Both the position numbers and the translations under genes were made by a program. Of a DNA stretch of 8,493 nt, positions 5,131-8,493 are shown in pieces. Source of the stretch: CAJBLF01 sp964542965 (GTDB taxonomy: Bacteria; Patescibacteriota; Gracilibacteria; Absconditabacterales; Absconditicoccaceae); contig CAZIVH010000038.1 in the NCBI GenBank assembly GCA_964542965.1, forward strand, positions 1-8,493. Reading direction: 5' to 3'. Within the stretch, counting starts at the first letter, position 1. Each line of letters starts with the position of its first letter. The notes beneath the pieces are model-generated. The model made no database searches. It had not been told where the DNA came from and saw only the letters and a program-made list of their open reading frames with translations.

Positions 5131-6156
5131 TTATTTGTATTTTTTATTTTTAATGTGGTTTATACGTCTTTCCAGATATTCTTTTTCTTGGGGTGTGAGA
5201 TCTGTTTGTTGAAGAGAATACTGTAAATTTTTTAAAGCTCTTTCATCAATCTGTTTTTCATTCTCTTTGTAGTGTCTTTCGCTTTCTTCCCGGTGTTGTC
5301 TGGACATCTCCGCAAATTTGCGCCGGTCTTCTTCTGTGGGTGGCTTTCTTACGTATTCTTTCCAGTTTTCCAAGTTGTAGTAATCACAGGGCTTGGCATA
5401 TTCTGTTTCGACCCAACGTTTCATTGGGTCTATTTCCGAGGCGTTTCTTGCTTTCAAACAAAGATTTATGTATCTCTCCAAATAGTATGGCAAGAAAACT
5501 TTGGTGCCACCGGGAGTGCTGGAGTAACACAGGCGGGCATCTCTGTCTGCCATTTTACTTCTGTCGAGAATTTCTGGGATAGGAGCATAAATATAGTCCA
5601 TAAATTCGCATGCTTCTTTTTCAAATCTCAGATCATTCTGGGTGATTAAAAAATGGATCATTGCCAACTGAACAACACCGAGGTAGTCTTCATGATTGTG
5701 TGCTGTGGCACAACAGTAATATCTAGGATTTACAACGAAACTATGAAGTTTTTCTTTGTCGAATTTATAGGTATTAATTATCGGCAATCTTCTGCTTAGC
5801 ACGGCAGCAACCAATTCTCGCGGCAGAAGCATGCTTGAGCCATCTCTCATAAATGGATTATCTGCCTGATATCTGAGAGAATCGCTTTCGGCAACAAAAT
5901 AAGCGAAGCTGAGATGAGATCGCTCTTTGCTAAGTTGCACCAAATATTCTGCCTGGCTGTCAGTTAGCTGATAACCCGAGGGCATGGGAGCAATAGGCTC
6001 ATTAACTTCATATATGCCCTCTGCAACTTTTTCAAACCAATGCAGAACAATACTCTGATTACTGAATGAAGGAACAGTAAAACAAAGCAGAGTCAAAACC
6101 AAAATCAACATAGTGTTTTTTCTCTTCATGGCTTTAGCACCTTTATATGATTTCAT
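5131..6156 (-). CDS. Exported protein of unknown family, coupled to the transglutaminase-like gene
   Basis: The product is 341 residues from ATG 6156, which shares ATGA with the stop of the upstream gene (6155-6153). The internal ATG at 6129 (Met10) has AAGG ten bases upstream and would put MKRKN directly before the hydrophobic core; it may be the true start. Either way residues about 16-32 form a signal-peptide core with a plausible cut near SFS|NQS. A largely helical domain follows to about residue 265. Notable sites are YYCCATAHNHEDYLG (146-160) with adjacent Cys148-Cys149 and two His, and further Cys at 183, 210, 233 and 257. Residues 270-341 are very Glu/Lys/Arg-rich and probably a long helix or coiled coil. 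I do not recognise the family. Overlap with the upstream gene implies shared transcription and probably a shared process in the envelope. Confidence 0.8.
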   Translation of the reverse strand: MKSYKGAKAMKRKNTMLILVLTLLCFTVPSFSNQSIVLHWFEKVAEGIYEVNEPIAPMPSGYQLTDSQAEYLVQLSKERSHLSFAYFVAESDSLRYQADNPFMRDGSSMLLPRELVAAVLSRRLPIINTYKFDKEKLHSFVVNPRYYCCATAHNHEDYLGVVQLAMIHFLITQNDLRFEKEACEFMDYIYAPIPEILDRSKMADRDARLCYSSTPGGTKVFLPYYLERYINLCLKARNASEIDPMKRWVETEYAKPCDYYNLENWKEYVRKPPTEEDRRKFAEMSRQHREESERHYKENEKQIDERALKNLQYSLQQTDLTPQEKEYLERRINHIKNKKYK

Positions 6157-8493
6157 TTTGGAAATAAGTCTTTGCCGGTTTGTATGCTTAGATGTAGAAA
6201 ATTAACAGATTCTGGAGGAACATCGAAAACAGTTAAGCCGTGCGGTATATCTGAATATTTGGCAAAATAGGGAATGAAACCTCTCAACCAACCCATTGAA
6301 TTTTTAAAATATTGCCACAATGCCGGTTTTCTGGCATTTTTTTCGCGATAATGCTTTATGACAATATTTGTAGGCTTGTCATCTGAAACAGTTGGGAAAT
6401 CGTCCAGCTCACCCTTATGCTGTCCTTCACCAAAAGATGGGTCATACAGGAATGATTTTTTCTCTGCCTTATATCTGACTATTACGTGACCATCTTTGGG
6501 TGCAAGAAACACATACACCTTCGGACACACAATATTCTCGTCAATTTGATTTTCAGGCCCGCCATAAATAATTATCGTATTTGAGGCAACTTCGTATGGC
6601 AATGGGTATTCTTTGGCGGTATAAAATCTCAATTTTGAATAAGTATAAGCATGCTCGCCAGTATTCCCACTCGATGGCCGCGGCAAAGGCCCTGGCATAT
6701 CAGCAACTCTGCAGTGCAAACCAGGGTCTTTATAAACAATTGCTCCCCAATATTCCTGCGCCTTCGGAAAAGGGGATTTGAGCGATTTTGCCGGTGCCTG
6801 AAACGGGAGCATGGTATCACTTAAGGACACACTAAAGCGATCAATACCGGCAATTCCCTGGCATTGAAGACACATTGCAAAATAGTCGGCCAAACCTCCA
6901 CACATGCCACCACCCAAGTGAATTACCGTATCTGCATGCCAAGCTGGTTTATTATAAGAAAGTTTATTTGCGTCAGACCACCACCAATTATAAAATGTAT
7001 CAATCATTTCTTTGTCTGGAGTTGTCGTTCTCAAGCCTAATAACGCACTAACCGAGTCATCGACGCCCTTTACATAATAGACCAGGTCAGCTGTGCCGGA
7101 AGCCTTGCCAGGAAGGGTTTCAGAGATTGTTTTAACTGTATAGGTCTGGGGAATTTCGACAGTTTCACCAACTACGTCAAACCCAAGTTTCAACACGTAT
7201 TTGTCGATAACAGTAGGCGTTGGAAATTCAATTTTATCAGCCAAGTCGGTGTTGCCGCTCAATGCCAACAAACCATCTGAATCAAACCATTGAAAACTTA
7301 CGCCATCTCGGATTTTTGGCTTTTTCTGGCCTTCGAATTCAGGAATCAGAGTAATTGTGGAATTACAGGCAACAACAAGAGGCTGAGTTTCGGCCCTGCT
7401 CCAGATGCAATTACCTGATTTTTCGTAAATATCGATTTGGGGCTCTTCAGCGTGCCGGATCTTTTTTAAATGATCCGGTATGGAATTATCGACTTTTATG
7501 TTAACCAGAGACCCGAGAACCTTTACCAAAGCTTCGCTTTTATCTAATGTCATTTTGACGGGATCGCAATCCTGTGGTTTTACTGTAAATTTCGGTTTTC
7601 CTGCAATAATATGCCGCCCGGCGTTGTTACCAGAAAATTCTATGTTCGGTTCTTTAGAGGAAATAACACCACCGGAAGAAGACCAATCAACCGAATCCAA
7701 GTTTATATCGTATTCGCCATTCCAAACTTTAAGTTGTGTTTGACTTTCAGCAACAGCATTAATTTCACCGAATCTGAAGCTGACTTGTGCTGGTTTGCCT
7801 ACGGCAACAGTGGAAGGATGAGCGGTTACTTTTGCATAAACAATCTTTGCCAGAGGTTTGACATAAACATCTGTTTTAAGATCAGCAAATTCCAGTCTGC
7901 CGTTTGAATCAAACTCAATATATGAATGCATTATTATTTGCTGTTTATCCGACTTGGCAAACCATGGTTTAAATTCAGCATCTTTTGATGACTGGCCTTC
8001 AGGCCCAGACCAATGTATTTTCAAATTGACCGATGTTAATGGAGAGACATCCGGAATTGCTGCCGGGATTTTTATTTTATCGGCGAATACTGAATCCTTA
8101 TTCCAATCGTATTCTTTGCTTTCGAATTTAATTTTTCCTGAAGCAATTGAAAACAATCTATTTGTTTCTAATATGGCTCTAGTAGCAGTTTTTCCTATAG
8201 TATTAACCCAAGTAGGCGATTTTAGCGCCCACAAGTCGGCTCGGACAGCCGGAAAGGAAAAGACTGGCTCTTCGAATTCGTCCTCAAAACCTTTGTGCTT
8301 ACGTCTGAAGTAATTTTCGCCATCGGTCAGGCGAACCGTGACAGTTGCCAACAGCGCTGCTGCGCCAGCATCAGTAAAACCAACGATTGCCGCAAGGCTA
8401 TCTTCGTCATGGTTCGCGGTTGCACAGCTATCCGGCTCTGTTGCAGAAAACCATTCAATAGGGTCTACCAAAGCCACGAGGCCATCTTGGCCC
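6153..8493 (-). CDS. Large multidomain protein with C-terminal transglutaminase-like module, 5' end outside window
   Basis: The frame is open to the right edge. The first in-frame start-like codon is GTG at 8477, but it has no ribosome binding site or signal peptide after it and open codons precede it, so the real N-terminus probably lies beyond the window. Numbering from that GTG (774 residues), segments around 205-325 and 370-450 are beta-rich and Ig-like, for example KVTAHPSTVAVGKPAQVSF (216-234) and VSFQWFDSDG (393-402). At 522-543, GGGMCGGLADYFAMCLQCQG resembles the nucleophile-Cys helix of transglutaminase-like enzymes. GHVIVRYKAEKKSFLYDPSF (663-682) supplies His664 and Asp679 with the usual spacing. 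This predicts a papain-like Cys526/His664/Asp679 triad acting as a protease, amidase or cross-linker. The Cys-to-His gap of about 138 residues is longer than usual for this superfamily and may hold an inserted segment. It is first of a coupled pair; its promoter is outside the window. Confidence 0.75.
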   Translation of the reverse strand, partial: GQDGLVALVDPIEWFSATEPDSCATANHDEDSLAAIVGFTDAGAAALLATVTVRLTDGENYFRRKHKGFEDEFEEPVFSFPAVRADLWALKSPTWVNTIGKTATRAILETNRLFSIASGKIKFESKEYDWNKDSVFADKIKIPAAIPDVSPLTSVNLKIHWSGPEGQSSKDAEFKPWFAKSDKQQIIMHSYIEFDSNGRLEFADLKTDVYVKPLAKIVYAKVTAHPSTVAVGKPAQVSFRFGEINAVAESQTQLKVWNGEYDINLDSVDWSSSGGVISSKEPNIEFSGNNAGRHIIAGKPKFTVKPQDCDPVKMTLDKSEALVKVLGSLVNIKVDNSIPDHLKKIRHAEEPQIDIYEKSGNCIWSRAETQPLVVACNSTITLIPEFEGQKKPKIRDGVSFQWFDSDGLLALSGNTDLADKIEFPTPTVIDKYVLKLGFDVVGETVEIPQTYTVKTISETLPGKASGTADLVYYVKGVDDSVSALLGLRTTTPDKEMIDTFYNWWWSDANKLSYNKPAWHADTVIHLGGGMCGGLADYFAMCLQCQGIAGIDRFSVSLSDTMLPFQAPAKSLKSPFPKAQEYWGAIVYKDPGLHCRVADMPGPLPRPSSGNTGEHAYTYSKLRFYTAKEYPLPYEVASNTIIIYGGPENQIDENIVCPKVYVFLAPKDGHVIVRYKAEKKSFLYDPSFGEGQHKGELDDFPTVSDDKPTNIVIKHYREKNARKPALWQYFKNSMGWLRGFIPYFAKYSDIPHGLTVFDVPPESVNFLHLSIQTGKDLFPK

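Noticed and set aside
7954..8313. Plus-strand frame of 119 residues
   Set aside because: It is antisense to the large transglutaminase-like gene and shows no recognisable protein features.

Overview
The window looks like a piece of a diderm (Gram-negative) bacterial genome, probably from a metagenome or other draft short-read assembly. The Gram-negative reading rests on an outer-membrane-type beta-barrel protein with a Sec signal peptide at the left edge and on several other exported proteins. The draft reading rests on a 100-base run of N flanked by two identical 55-base sequences. No gene here fixes the phylum. Every gene I accept lies on the minus strand, so transcription runs from high to low coordinates.

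Layout, right to left in the direction of transcription. (a) 8493-5131 holds a two-gene unit. The first gene is a very large protein, cut by the window edge, with Ig-like beta-rich segments followed by a transglutaminase-like Cys/His/Asp module. The second overlaps it by 4 bases (ATGA) and encodes an exported protein of unknown family with a charged helical tail. (b) 5130-4553 is a gene-poor, decayed stretch with the 3' end of a probable transposase, a 19-base palindrome and several short open frames without usable starts. (c) 4552-3166 is a two-gene unit behind a clear sigma70-like promoter: a small exported Pro/Thr/Ser-rich protein with a repeated SYGG(P/Q)NY motif, then a CPBP (CAAX-like) membrane protease homologue one base downstream. 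Imperfect 30-base direct repeats bracket this unit. (d) 3060-2668 is the C-terminal remnant of an ADP-ribosylglycohydrolase that has lost its 5' part. (e) 2671-1443 is a gene for an exported, coiled-coil plus tandem-repeat protein. Its promoter overlaps the stop codon of the remnant, and the assembly gap interrupts the gene. Merging the 55-base duplicate restores one 333-residue frame with a regular 27-residue repeat. (f) 1268-1 is a porin-like gene with its own promoter, a 5'-UTR inverted repeat and a good ribosome binding site; it runs off the left edge.

Most products are predicted to be exported or membrane-embedded, so the window is a cell-envelope neighbourhood, but I see no evidence that the separate units form one pathway. 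The best candidates for something undescribed are the transglutaminase-like/unknown-protein pair, the CPBP protease paired with a small exported repeat-bearing protein, and the 27-residue repeat protein. All three are hypotheses from sequence reading alone.
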